From an uncultured archaeon (lineage in GTDB: Archaea; Thermoproteota; Bathyarchaeia; TCS64): DNA of 64,000 bases. The stretch's first letter is position 1; each line of letters opens with the position of its first letter. Location: NCBI GenBank assembly GCA_938048735.1, contig CALIUM010000007.1, positions 62,001-126,000 of the forward strand. Direction: 5' to 3'. Below, piece by piece: positions 53,401-61,381 of this stretch. Position numbers and translations under genes: made by a program. The notes beneath the pieces are model-generated. The model ran no database searches. It was given only the letters and a program-made list of their open reading frames with translations, and was not told the origin of the DNA.

Positions 53401-55002
53401 TTGAATGAGATGGACAGGCAGCTTCTCGATGCCTTGAAGGCCGTCGATCCAAGGGTCTTCGCCGTAGCCCTCATCGACCTAGAGGAGGGTTATCCTGAGG
53501 TCTTAGCGGTCGCTGAGGATTTTAAGGAGGCCTTTCAGAGGCGCACGTTGAACCTCGAAGGGAGGGAGTTCGAGCTCCTTATCATAGATAAGGAGCTTTT
53601 CGAGTTGGATGTCCTGGGCTCGGCCCTATTAGAGGCTGTGGCATGGAGGCTCCTCCTCCCATACAGGGGGATAGTCGGAGGGGAGTACCTAGACGAGCTG
53701 GTTAGGAGGTACAGGTGCAAGAAGATCAGGGAGAGCCTCCAGGGCCTGGTTTTGGAGTATCCGGTTCTCTCAACGGAGTTATTGATAGACCCCAGATACT
53801 TTGTCGCCGATATCCTTCAAAGGATCTCTCATGAGGATCTCCCCCCCTCGACACTTCTCCAGAGGCTTGAGGAGGAGGGGCTCAGCTCCATCACGGGCTA
53901 TGAGGAGGCCATCCAGGACCTTGAGAGGGATGGTGTGATCTTCAGGGTGGACGGCTACTTCAAGGTCGACCCGGGTTTCGCTGGCTCTGTGAAGAGGAGG
54001 CTAGCCCTCCCCGACCATATCACCAGGGCGCATGGGCTATTGAGGAAGGCTTTGAAACGCGGCCCTAGTTGGGCTAGGGGGCTCCTCCGCCTCCTAATCC
54101 AGAGCCCCATAGAACCTCGTATCTTCACGGCTTTGAAGGGTGTGGAGGGCCAGAGGGCCAGTAGGTATGTCTATTATACCACGGCTAGGGGTTTAACACC
54201 CCTATCAAGGGCACTGGATCTCCCCTCAATGCTATCCACCCTTGAGGGATCTGAGGTGGAGGAGCTGAGGATCCGGAGGTATGGCAGCTTCCTCAACGAG
54301 GTTTACCTGCTCACCTACATGGCGGGCGGTGTGGATCGAAGGGTGATAATGAAGCGTTACACCTCCTGGACGGGTATGAAGTGGGCTCCGATAGTCCTCT
54401 GGACAATCGGGACGAGGAACTTCTCCGTCCTGGGCAGGACGAGGATGGAGAGGGAGTGCGCCATGTCAAGCCTCCTGAGGAGGGAGGGAATCCCAGCCCC
54501 AATGATCCTACAGGCGAGCTTCGAAGACCAGCTGATACTCCGAGAGTATATAGAGGGGGAGAACCTGGCGGAGATCGTGAGGATGGTGGTCAAAGGGGTA
54601 GGGGGGGAGAGAGAGCTTGAACTGATACGCAGAGCTGGCGGTCTTGTCGCGGCGGTCCACGGGATAGGCGCCACCCTAGGGGACTGCAAGCCCGAGAACA
54701 TCATCTCAGCGGAGGATGGCCCGACCATAGTAGACCTCGAGCAGGGGGAGAGAAGTAATGAGAGGGCCTGGGACCTCGCAGAGTTCATATACTTCTCAGG
54801 CCACTACGCCGACCCTCTGGACCCGGCTGCGAGAGTGGTCAAGGTCTCCGAATCCTTCATAGATGGATACTTAGAGGGCGGAGGTGAGGCCAGCTATGTG
54901 GCAGAGGCCTCGAGGCTGAGGTATGCGAAGGTCTTCACGCCCATAGTGCTCCCACACATCCTAATAGCAATTTCAAGGGCCTGCCGATCCAAGGCGGGGT
55001 AG
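53401..55002 (+). CDS. Large protein with C-terminal Bud32/RIO-like kinase fold
   Basis: About 533 residues. The N-terminal 220 residues are unrecognised, with strands and helices (PRVFAVALIDLEEGYPEVLAV, FELLIIDKELFELDVLG, AWRLLLPYRGIVGGEYLDEL) that could be a nucleotidyltransferase-like domain, though its metal residues are not evident. The C-terminal half is kinase-like: NEVYLLTYMAGG and VIMKRYT as ATP site, LGDCKPENIIS as catalytic loop, TIVDLEQG as metal site, then a helical lobe with WDLAEFIYFSG. TTG 53401 follows AGGAAGGG; TTG 53374 and ATG 53410 are alternatives. Downstream of polB but with its own TATA (AAATATATAATG). Confidence 0.7.
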   Translation: MNEMDRQLLDALKAVDPRVFAVALIDLEEGYPEVLAVAEDFKEAFQRRTLNLEGREFELLIIDKELFELDVLGSALLEAVAWRLLLPYRGIVGGEYLDELVRRYRCKKIRESLQGLVLEYPVLSTELLIDPRYFVADILQRISHEDLPPSTLLQRLEEEGLSSITGYEEAIQDLERDGVIFRVDGYFKVDPGFAGSVKRRLALPDHITRAHGLLRKALKRGPSWARGLLRLLIQSPIEPRIFTALKGVEGQRASRYVYYTTARGLTPLSRALDLPSMLSTLEGSEVEELRIRRYGSFLNEVYLLTYMAGGVDRRVIMKRYTSWTGMKWAPIVLWTIGTRNFSVLGRTRMERECAMSSLLRREGIPAPMILQASFEDQLILREYIEGENLAEIVRMVVKGVGGERELELIRRAGGLVAAVHGIGATLGDCKPENIISAEDGPTIVDLEQGERSNERAWDLAEFIYFSGHYADPLDPAARVVKVSESFIDGYLEGGGEASYVAEASRLRYAKVFTPIVLPHILIAISRACRSKAG

Positions 55003-55092
55003 ACCAATCCAAGCTGAACTGGAAGCTAAGACAGCCTCATATCCCATTCAACTGAAGGGTATGCCCTGTTTCTTGATCTCTGATCTCGATGT

Positions 55093-55316
55093 TCATATCA
55101 TGCTCCGGTGGCTGAGCCTCCAAGCCTCTATGACCTTCCCCATCTCCTCCACCAGCTTCACAAGCTCCCTATCAGGAGTTCCTTCTCCAGTATCTCATGC
55201 TCTAGGCCTGCCTCACCTGAGAGAGTGGCGAGCCACCCCTCAACCACCACCATGGGGTTGAATCCGCTGCAGCCAGATCCACAACCCCGCTCTGAGGCCG
55301 CCTCTGCCACATTCAT
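55093..55316 (-). pseudogene. Small cysteine-containing gene with one frameshift, unknown function
   Basis: On the minus strand an ATG at 55316 opens MNVAEAASERGCGSGCSG, then FNPMVVVEGWLATLSGEAG and EILEKELLIG; the frame stops at TGA. Restoring one G near 55167 (GGG to GGGG) continues as ELVKLVEEMGKVIEAWRLSH to a stop at 55093, giving 74 residues. A TATA-like GATATTATACC near 55379 and AGGTCA before the ATG support expression. Codon use fits genuine genes. Family not recognised. The plus-strand ORFs here are shadows. Could be a real broken gene or a sequencing error. Confidence 0.55.
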
Positions 55317-55398
55317 GCCTATTGACCTCAGGCCCTAGAAGGTTAGGTCCAGCCTGGCCAGTCCATCCCTAGTGGTATAATATCGCTGGGCTGATCAA

Positions 55399-55908
55399 TT
55401 AATGGGTTTTTCTTCCCCCCTCTTTATAAGCTTCTGCGATCTGGATGTTTGGGGTCTCCTTCAATGTGTCGAAGACCATGCATGTCAGGGTCTTCTCTAT
55501 CCCCTCTATCATCCTAAGCTTGTCTATCACGAACCTTCCTATGGAGGCGACGTCCCGATCCTTCACCTTTATCAGGATGTCCCAGTCCCCGGTTATGATG
55601 TGGACCTCCTGTACCTCCGGGAACCGGGCAACCTCCCTGGCTATCTGGCGCTGGTCTAGGGGTCTCTCTATCCCCGGGGTCCTGTAGGTGAAGGATGCTA
55701 GGATGAAGGCTGTCGTCCCCCTCCCCAGCTTGGAGGCGTCGAGGAGGGCCGTGTAGCCCTTTATGACCCCCAGCTCCTCAAGCCTCTTGATCCTCGAGTA
55801 TACTGTTGTCACGGGGCTCTCCAGCCTCTCCCCGATCTCCTTCACGCTCATCTTCGCATCTCTCTGGAGGAGCCTCAGTATCTCCAGGTCCTTCTCATTG
55901 AGCTCCAT
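55399..55908 (-). CDS. Lrp/AsnC-family regulator next to asparagine synthetase
   Basis: A 169-residue full-length regulator: winged helix (NEKDLEILRLLQRDAKMSVK, SPVTTVYSRIKRLEELG) and RAM domain (RGTTAFILASFTYRTPG, HIITGDWDILIKVKDRDV, TLTCMVFDTLKETPN). ATG 55908 is chosen over 55914. It lies 67 bases from the divergent asparagine synthetase gene; in E. coli asnC and asnA have the same divergent layout, with AsnC controlling asnA in response to asparagine. That role is inferred here. Confidence 0.9.
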   Translation of the reverse strand: MELNEKDLEILRLLQRDAKMSVKEIGERLESPVTTVYSRIKRLEELGVIKGYTALLDASKLGRGTTAFILASFTYRTPGIERPLDQRQIAREVARFPEVQEVHIITGDWDILIKVKDRDVASIGRFVIDKLRMIEGIEKTLTCMVFDTLKETPNIQIAEAYKEGGRKTH

Positions 55909-55975
55909 GGCCATCGAAAAAATTACTAAAATTCTCAGATATTTATGTTTTTATTCGTATTTTTTATGAAGATTT

Positions 55976-57016
55976 ATGGAAAAAATTTATATCCAAGGGG
56001 GGCGTGGTCAACCTCTTGTGGTACTAGAGGAGAGGGAGATCAGGGAACTAGCGTGCGGGGTGGTGGACCGCTACAGGTATATTAGAAGGCCTGAGATGAG
56101 GCTTATCCTTAGGGTTCAGGATGAGGTCCTCTCGGCCCTGAGGGACTTCCTTAGGGGTGAGGGGTTCCTGGAGATCCTGGCCCCCATCATCGGACCCGCC
56201 ACCGACCCGGGGATCAGGGGGGCAAAGCAGGCCTCCATAGACTACTACGGCCACAGGTTCAAGGTGATGAGCAGCATGATACTATACAAGCAGATGGCCC
56301 TGCTCAGCGTTGATAGGGTCTTCGCCCTCTCCCCGAATATACGCCTCGAGCCCGAGGAGTCGGTGAGGACTGGGAGGCACCTAGCGGAGTTCCGCCAGGT
56401 GGATGTGGAGATGGCCCATGCGACCTATCATGACGCCATGAATCTCTGCGAGAGGATGGTCGTCTATGTCTTGGAGAGGGTCTCCAGGGCCTGCTCCTGG
56501 GAGCTGGAGGCCCTGGGAAGGAAGCTTAGGGTTCCAAGTACCCCCTTCGAGAGGATCAGCTATGGGGAGGTCTTGGAGATCTTACGGTCAGAGGGTTTCG
56601 GTGTAGAGTATGGGGGGGAGATACCCTGGGATGCGGAGGAGGCTATCTCAAGCATGTTCGACTCCCCCTTCTGGATATATGATTATCCCATGACGGCCAG
56701 GGGGTTCTACGACAGGGAGGACCCTGAGAGGCCTGGGATCCTGAGGGACTTCGACCTCATATACCCAGAGGGGTTTGGGGAGGGGGTCTCTGGAGGGGAG
56801 AGGGAGTATCAGGCCGACAGGGTCCTGGAGAGGATGAAGATGAGGGGCGAAGACCCGAGGGATTATGGATGGTATATAGAGATGCTTAGGGAGGGGGTTC
56901 CCCCATCGGCTGGCTTCGGGATAGGGGTTGAGAGACTGACACGCTACATGTGCGGCCTGAGATGCATCTGGGACGCAGTCCCATTCCCGAAGGTTCCAGG
57001 GATCCCCTCCCCATAA
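55976..57016 (+). CDS. Archaeal asparagine synthetase related to aspartyl-tRNA synthetase
   Basis: A 346-residue class II synthetase-like enzyme without an anticodon-binding domain, matching the archaeal asparagine synthetase related to AspRS/AsnRS. Motif 2-like AEFRQVDVEMAHATYHDAM, the segment IGPATDPGIRGAKQASIDYYG, FKVMSSMILYKQMALL and motif 3 GFGIGVERLTRYM are seen. It would make asparagine from aspartate and ammonia. The divergent AsnC-type gene is the likely regulator; the spacer is very AT-rich with several TATA-like boxes. Confidence 0.88.
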   Translation: MEKIYIQGGRGQPLVVLEEREIRELACGVVDRYRYIRRPEMRLILRVQDEVLSALRDFLRGEGFLEILAPIIGPATDPGIRGAKQASIDYYGHRFKVMSSMILYKQMALLSVDRVFALSPNIRLEPEESVRTGRHLAEFRQVDVEMAHATYHDAMNLCERMVVYVLERVSRACSWELEALGRKLRVPSTPFERISYGEVLEILRSEGFGVEYGGEIPWDAEEAISSMFDSPFWIYDYPMTARGFYDREDPERPGILRDFDLIYPEGFGEGVSGGEREYQADRVLERMKMRGEDPRDYGWYIEMLREGVPPSAGFGIGVERLTRYMCGLRCIWDAVPFPKVPGIPSP

Positions 57017-57190
57017 AACCTCTGAGAGGCTCATTGACCTAAGATGATGGTCCCCTCCCCATCGGATTTAACATAAAGAGCCCAACAACCCAGGCCACTT
57101 AATACGACTGGGCGGATGGAGATATCCTCCAGTTTTCTATATGATTCTATCTGAATAGAGGTTGAAGATATCTTGTAATTCTTTTGGCTC

Positions 57191-57445
57191 TCATCTGGTT
57201 TCTATGATTATCTTCACGGGGAAATCCTTCACGAAAATGGATGCGGCTATGAAGAGGGCCACTATTATCACGGCTGTTAGGAGGGCCGGGCTCAGGAGGA
57301 ATGGTGAGGGGTTGACGGGGATTATCTCCCCACCGACGGCGTACTCATCCCTAGGTGAGGGTTGTGCATAGGCCGTGAGGAATATACCAGTGGTGACAAG
57401 AATTGATAGAGTTGAAAACAGTATTAAATACTCTAACCTCTTCAT
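57191..57445 (-). CDS. Small membrane protein with signal-like N terminus
   Basis: An 84-residue protein: helix YLILFSTLSILVTTGIFLTA followed by AYAQPSPRDE, which resembles a signal peptide cleavage region, a short extracytoplasmic loop rich in proline, and a second helix LLTAVIIVALFIAASIFV with a basic end. A TATATATC-type box about 25 bases upstream gives a leaderless start. Family unknown. Confidence 0.6.
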   Translation of the reverse strand: MKRLEYLILFSTLSILVTTGIFLTAYAQPSPRDEYAVGGEIIPVNPSPFLLSPALLTAVIIVALFIAASIFVKDFPVKIIIETR

Positions 57446-57769
57446 CTCAACAGATTGTTAATTCAATAGATATATAAGTTTTACGATATTTCAGGTTCAT
57501 GGGCTGGCCCCAACCTCCATGATTCAGATGCACTGGCATGGGGGAATCTGGGTTATCAGCTCATGGTTTCTGGAGAGTGGGATCTCATCTATGCAAGCTT
57601 CTATGTCATTGCAGTAGAAATTAAACAGGATATTGGGGAGACTATGTGGATGGAAGACAGGTGAAGACGATCTTAACCCTTGAGCAGAAAATGATTTGAG
57701 TTCGAGTGGAGGAGGATCTTGAAATGGGATAGATTATTTGAGTACCTATGACAATTCTTTTGTTGGTGG
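57446..57769. other. Intergenic region, no clear gene
   Basis: These 324 bases separate the small membrane protein from the epimerase. Both strands hold short open stretches without good starts (plus strand ALAWGNLGYQLMVSGEWDLI), which may be chance. A GATTATTTG box near 57731 could be the epimerase promoter. No RNA gene is recognised. Confidence 0.4.
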
Positions 57770-58723
57770 ATGGATCTGGCTTCTTCTAGGGTTCTCGTTA
57801 CCGGAGGGGCTGGCTTCATAGGGAGCCACCTCGTCGATGGGCTTCTGAGGGGTGGGTGGGAGGTAACCATCTTGGATGACTTCTCGACGGGCAGGTTGGA
57901 GAATTTGAAGGGCCAACTTGACGGTGGAGATCTCCGCATTGTAAGGGGCGACATCAGGGAGGCTTCCGCTGTGAGGGAGGCCCTCGACGGGGTTGGGGTT
58001 GTCCTCCACCTAGCAGCGGTGACCAGCGTCCCCTATTCAGTTGAGCATCCAGGTGAGACATATCGCGTGAATGTGGAGGGCACTAGAAGCCTTCTTGAGG
58101 GGTGCCTGAGGGGGACGGCTGAGAGGGTTATCTACATCTCTACATGCGCCGTATATGGGGAGCCCGAATACCTGCCCATAGATGAGGATCACCCAAAGAG
58201 GCCAGCATCCCCATATGCGGAGAGCAAGCTCGAGGCTGAGAGGCTCTGCAGGGAGTTCCAGGAATCCTATGGTCTGAGGACAACAGTTCTGAGGCTCTTC
58301 AATGTCTACGGGCCTAGGATGAGGGCTGACAGGTATGGGGGAGTTATATCAACCTTCCTACGGCGACTAAGGATGGGGGAGCCCCTAATCATATATGGGG
58401 ATGGGGAGCAGACGAGGGACTTCATCCATGTGAGCGACGCCGTATGGGCGATGATGCTCACATTGAACAGAGATGACACCTCAGGAGAGACATTTAACAT
58501 AGCCACGGGGATCCCGACATCCATAAACAGGCTCACAAACATCATGTGCGAGCTGTTCGGGATACAGGAGCCCAGGCTCGTATACCTTGAGGCCAGGGCT
58601 GGAGAGCCCAGACACAGCTACGGCGACATCAGAAGGGCTAGGGAGCGGCTCGGATTCACGCCCAGGGTTAGCCTTAAGGAGGGGCTGCAACTCCTCCTTA
58701 GAGGCGGCGAAGGATCGAGTTAG
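57770..58723 (+). CDS. galE: NAD-dependent sugar-nucleotide epimerase (UDP-glucose 4-epimerase-like)
   Basis: A 317-residue extended SDR. VLVTGGAGFIGSHLVDGLLR binds NAD; DIREASAV and LHLAAVTSVPYSVEHP follow; the catalytic serine/tyrosine pair is in YISTCAVYGEPEYLP and SPYAESKLEAE. RTTVLRLFNVYGPRM and the IIYGDGEQTRDFIHVSDAV segment mark the sugar-nucleotide epimerase family. Likely UDP-glucose or UDP-GlcNAc 4-epimerase for glycan synthesis. First of three epimerase-type loci in the last 6 kb. Confidence 0.9.
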   Translation: MDLASSRVLVTGGAGFIGSHLVDGLLRGGWEVTILDDFSTGRLENLKGQLDGGDLRIVRGDIREASAVREALDGVGVVLHLAAVTSVPYSVEHPGETYRVNVEGTRSLLEGCLRGTAERVIYISTCAVYGEPEYLPIDEDHPKRPASPYAESKLEAERLCREFQESYGLRTTVLRLFNVYGPRMRADRYGGVISTFLRRLRMGEPLIIYGDGEQTRDFIHVSDAVWAMMLTLNRDDTSGETFNIATGIPTSINRLTNIMCELFGIQEPRLVYLEARAGEPRHSYGDIRRARERLGFTPRVSLKEGLQLLLRGGEGSS

Positions 58724-58963
58724 ATTCCGATGGGGCGAGGCGATATAGGTTGTTATATGGCTGAGGGATGGGCTGGAGATGAGCTAGTAGGAGCTTGCCA
58801 TTCCTTACATAGAGTTAATCATTTAATAAAGGGTGAAGATTAATAAAAAGTTTCAATTTAGATTGAATCTTTGCACAATCCATTCTTCATCGCTTTGATT
58901 ATCAAACATGATGGAGCTTAAACCTAAAAACTTATAAGGACATAATTTAAAAATCATTTTTAA

Positions 58964-59326
58964 ATGACTATGCTTACATCTGGTTTCCTTGTCCGTTGGA
59001 GGCGTAGGGCTATGAGGGCTGGGGTCTGGTTCAAGGCCTTAACCGCGGAGGAGAGGGGGATAATGATGCTCACCCCGATGGTCGTGAAGCGCGTGAAGAG
59101 CCCAGACCTTGCCAAGATTATCGTGGAGATCGTTAAGAAGATTAGGGATGCCCTTGATGGTGGGCTGGCTATGAGCCTAGCCTATGCAATCTCGAGGTCC
59201 GTTAGAATAGCCTATTTCGCCGTGAGTTGGGGTTATAAGGAGGCTATCTCCTGGGCTTTGGATGATGGCTTTATCCGATACCTCACCATCCTAAAACTTA
59301 ACGCTCCTTCGGGGTGGGGGCTCTGA
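58964..59326 (+). CDS. Unknown helical protein, first gene of a coupled pair
   Basis: A 120-residue basic protein (TSGFLVRWRRRAMRAGVWFKAL, RGIMMLTPMVVKRVKSPDLAKI, AYAISRSVRIAYFAVSWGYKEA). No family is recognised. A CTTATAAGG box 29 bases before the ATG gives a leaderless start. Its TGA shares one base with the ATG of the next gene (TGATG), so the pair is co-translated with a membrane protein. Perhaps the soluble partner of that protein. Confidence 0.65.
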   Translation: MTMLTSGFLVRWRRRAMRAGVWFKALTAEERGIMMLTPMVVKRVKSPDLAKIIVEIVKKIRDALDGGLAMSLAYAISRSVRIAYFAVSWGYKEAISWALDDGFIRYLTILKLNAPSGWGL

Positions 59327-59619
59327 TGGACGACAGAGTTATCGGCGCAGGTATACTTGTTGGGAGCATCCTGGGGATCTGCATATACTTCTGGCTAGTA
59401 TTCCTCTCCCCCTGGACTGTACTGGTCATACAGGTGTCAGCCTTCGCCGCTGTGGCTGCCCTCCTGGCCATAGTGGCTTGGATAGGATACACCCTAGCTA
59501 CAACTCCTCCCCCAAAGCCCATAGAGGAGCTGGAGAAGGAGCTCGAGGGGCTTCAGGAGGAGACTGAGGGAGCAGAGGAGGCTAAAGAGGCCGAGGCTGA
59601 GAAAGGGGGAGAGGGCTGA
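59326..59619 (+). CDS. Two-helix membrane protein with acidic cytoplasmic tail
   Basis: A 97-residue protein from ATG 59326: helices GAGILVGSILGICIYFWLVFL and VLVIQVSAFAAVAALLAIVAW, then a charged coiled-coil tail rich in glutamate (EELEKELEGLQEETEGAEEA). Start 59326 overlaps the previous stop by one base; the track's GTG 59314 is less likely. The acidic tail may bind the basic partner encoded just upstream. Function unknown. Confidence 0.65.
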   Translation: MDDRVIGAGILVGSILGICIYFWLVFLSPWTVLVIQVSAFAAVAALLAIVAWIGYTLATTPPPKPIEELEKELEGLQEETEGAEEAKEAEAEKGGEG

Positions 59620-59624
59620 AATCT

Positions 59625-60299
59625 TTGGAGCTCTCAGCCCTCAAGTTGACCGTCAAGGGAAGGGTTCAGAGGGTTGGCTACAGAAGGTATGCCTTAGACC
59701 TGGCCCAGGAACTCGGGTTGAAGGGTTATGTTAAAAATCTGCCTGAGGGATCCGTGGAGGTTCTAGTGCAGGGTGTGGAGGAATCCATCAAGGGGTTCAT
59801 AGAGGCCTTGAAGAACCCCCCTCCCCCCGCTGTTATTCGAGAAATTTATGAGGAGAGGGTTGAGCCCAGCCCGGAGATAAAAGAGTTCAGAGTCTTATAC
59901 GGCGAACCTGCCGAGGAGCTGCAGGAAGGCTTTGGAGCCATGCAGTCAATATTTCTAGACTACTGGAAGGAGTTCAAGAACTATAGAGAGGAGTTCAAGG
60001 ATTTTAGGCAGGAATTCAGGGATTTTAGGCAAGAGTTTAGGGATTATAGGCAAGAATTCAGGGATTTTAGGCAGGAGTTCAGAGATTATAGAGAGGAGTT
60101 TAAGGATTTTTCTGGAAGGACTGATGAGAGCTTTAAACTCCTATTTGAGAAGTATGGTGAGATCTCAGAGAAGCTTACGGTTATATTGGAGACCCTTGTG
60201 AAGGAGTCCAAGGAGACACGGGAGCAGCTGGCTAAGGCTGTGGATAGGCTGGCTACGGCCGTTGAGGCCCTTAAGGGGTCCTTAACCGCTGGGAAGTAG
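59625..60299 (+). CDS. acyP: Acylphosphatase fused to a heptad-repeat coiled coil
   Basis: The first 90 residues are acylphosphatase: LTVKGRVQRVGYRRYALDLA with the active-site arginine, GLKGYVKNLPEGSVEVLVQG with the active asparagine, then the final strand EIKEFRVLYGEP. It hydrolyses acyl phosphates. Residues 91-224 are unusual: seven tandem heptads of the form EFRDFRQ (about 116-164) followed by another coiled coil (KLTVILETLVKESKETREQL). Normal acylphosphatases are about 90 residues. The tail may oligomerise or anchor the enzyme. TTG start; follows the membrane protein by five bases. Confidence 0.88.
   Translation: MELSALKLTVKGRVQRVGYRRYALDLAQELGLKGYVKNLPEGSVEVLVQGVEESIKGFIEALKNPPPPAVIREIYEERVEPSPEIKEFRVLYGEPAEELQEGFGAMQSIFLDYWKEFKNYREEFKDFRQEFRDFRQEFRDYRQEFRDFRQEFRDYREEFKDFSGRTDESFKLLFEKYGEISEKLTVILETLVKESKETREQLAKAVDRLATAVEALKGSLTAGK
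59970..60116 (+). repeat. Seven 21-bp tandem repeats in the acylphosphatase tail
   Basis: Seven in-frame units of 21 bases such as GAATTCAGGGATTTTAGGCA plus one base, with small changes. Each encodes one heptad (E-F-K/R-D/N-F/Y-R-E/Q). Near-identical units suggest recent expansion by slippage, and copy number may vary between strains. Confidence 0.88.
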
Positions 60300-60456
60300 A
60301 ATTTTTGGAATATGTTGTATCAAGCTGGAGCCGGCTCCGAATAGTGTTTATAATAATTGGAACTGGGTGATCATCGGAAGAATCGCCCCTTCGATATCCT
60401 GATGGCTTTCTCAGCATCTGTGCTCGCTGTGAAAAGGGTGAAGGAGTCGAGATGAG

Positions 60457-60987
60457 TTGGAGCCTGTCATCCACTTCGCGGTTCCATTATTCGCCTTGAC
60501 GCTGGCCGGGGTTGAGCTTAAGAGGGCTCTACCCATCTCTCTTCTAGCCCTTATGCCTGACCTTGATGCCTTATTCCTGGTCCACAGGTCCATCTCCCAC
60601 TCCCTAATAGTGGTGTTCACCTCTGCGACCCCGTTCCTCCTGCTCGCCCACAGGCTTGGGCGTGGGCATCTCAGCACGGCCCTTCTGGGGCTGCTCTCAG
60701 TCTCCTCCCACCCGATCCTAGACCTCTTCAATGGCTATACACCTATCCTCTGGCCCCTATACGGCTACTCCCTATGGGTTAAGATTGGGTTGACAGCCTA
60801 TATAGGAGGCTCCCTAAACCTCCAATCGAGCATCCAGATACTGACCAAGCCCACCGAGTTCCAGCTCCTCCAAAGCCTGGATGCACCCATCTTCACAGGG
60901 GAGAGCCTAATCGTCTCCGCTATACTGGTTGCATCCCTCCTGACAAGGGGCTTCATGAAGTTTCTGAGGCGCCTGCACAGGGCTTGA
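60457..60987 (+). CDS. Membrane-bound metal-dependent hydrolase-like protein (YdjM/DUF457)
   Basis: A 176-residue membrane protein of the YdjM/DUF457 family. The putative metal motif is LMPDLDALFLVHRSISHSL, with aspartates and histidines, and a second SSHPILDLFNGYTPILWP. Four or so membrane helices. The biochemical role in archaea is unknown. Starts at TTG 60457. Confidence 0.82.
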   Translation: MEPVIHFAVPLFALTLAGVELKRALPISLLALMPDLDALFLVHRSISHSLIVVFTSATPFLLLAHRLGRGHLSTALLGLLSVSSHPILDLFNGYTPILWPLYGYSLWVKIGLTAYIGGSLNLQSSIQILTKPTEFQLLQSLDAPIFTGESLIVSAILVASLLTRGFMKFLRRLHRA

Positions 60988-61086
60988 ACCATCCCCGTTA
61001 AACACGGGAGATAGACTTGACCTCTTCAGGAGCATTACGATGATGATTCCCTGCACCCTAATTAGAGTCTCAGAGGTGAGACAGCC

Positions 61087-61380
61087 CTGCTTGAGATAGA
61101 GGTTGTGGAGGTGAGGGGGTTCTGCCCTGTGCATAGGTTTGGGGATAGGGTGGTTATTGAGGGGCCTAGAATATTGTTGGAGAGGACGGATGCGTTGTGT
61201 ATTCACGCGTTGTCGGTGATATTGCATTATGCTGTCGCGTTGGATGAAGGCGCTGACCCAGTGAAGCTTGGATTGACAAAGCCGGAGGATAGAGATCATG
61301 CTTACCTGCAATGTGTGGATCCATGGAAACCCTATACTGAGGGTGGCACAGTGATATTCAGGGTGAAGAGGATAAAATAA
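61087..61380 (+). CDS. TIGR04076-family protein, probable CTG start
   Basis: A 97-residue protein of the TIGR04076 type: EVRGFCPVHRFGDRVVIEGP, LCIHALSVILHYAVALDEGA, AYLQCVDPWKPYTEGGTVIF. Function unknown; two or three cysteines may bind metal. The track starts at GTG 61105, which cuts off the family's first strand (LLEIEVVEV). In frame upstream the only start-like codon is CTG 61087, placed seven bases after GAGGTGA. No ATG, GTG or TTG lies between it and the upstream stop. It ends one base before wecB. Confidence 0.72.
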   Translation: MLEIEVVEVRGFCPVHRFGDRVVIEGPRILLERTDALCIHALSVILHYAVALDEGADPVKLGLTKPEDRDHAYLQCVDPWKPYTEGGTVIFRVKRIK

Positions 61381-61381
61381 A

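Noticed and set aside
55061-55338. Two plus-strand ORFs of 66 and 76 residues
   Set aside because: Antisense to the repaired small gene, rich in serine and proline, no motif.
57520-57665. Open frames on both strands between the membrane protein and galE genes
   Set aside because: No start codon or ribosome-binding site, no recognisable family, and both strands are open at once, which is common by chance.
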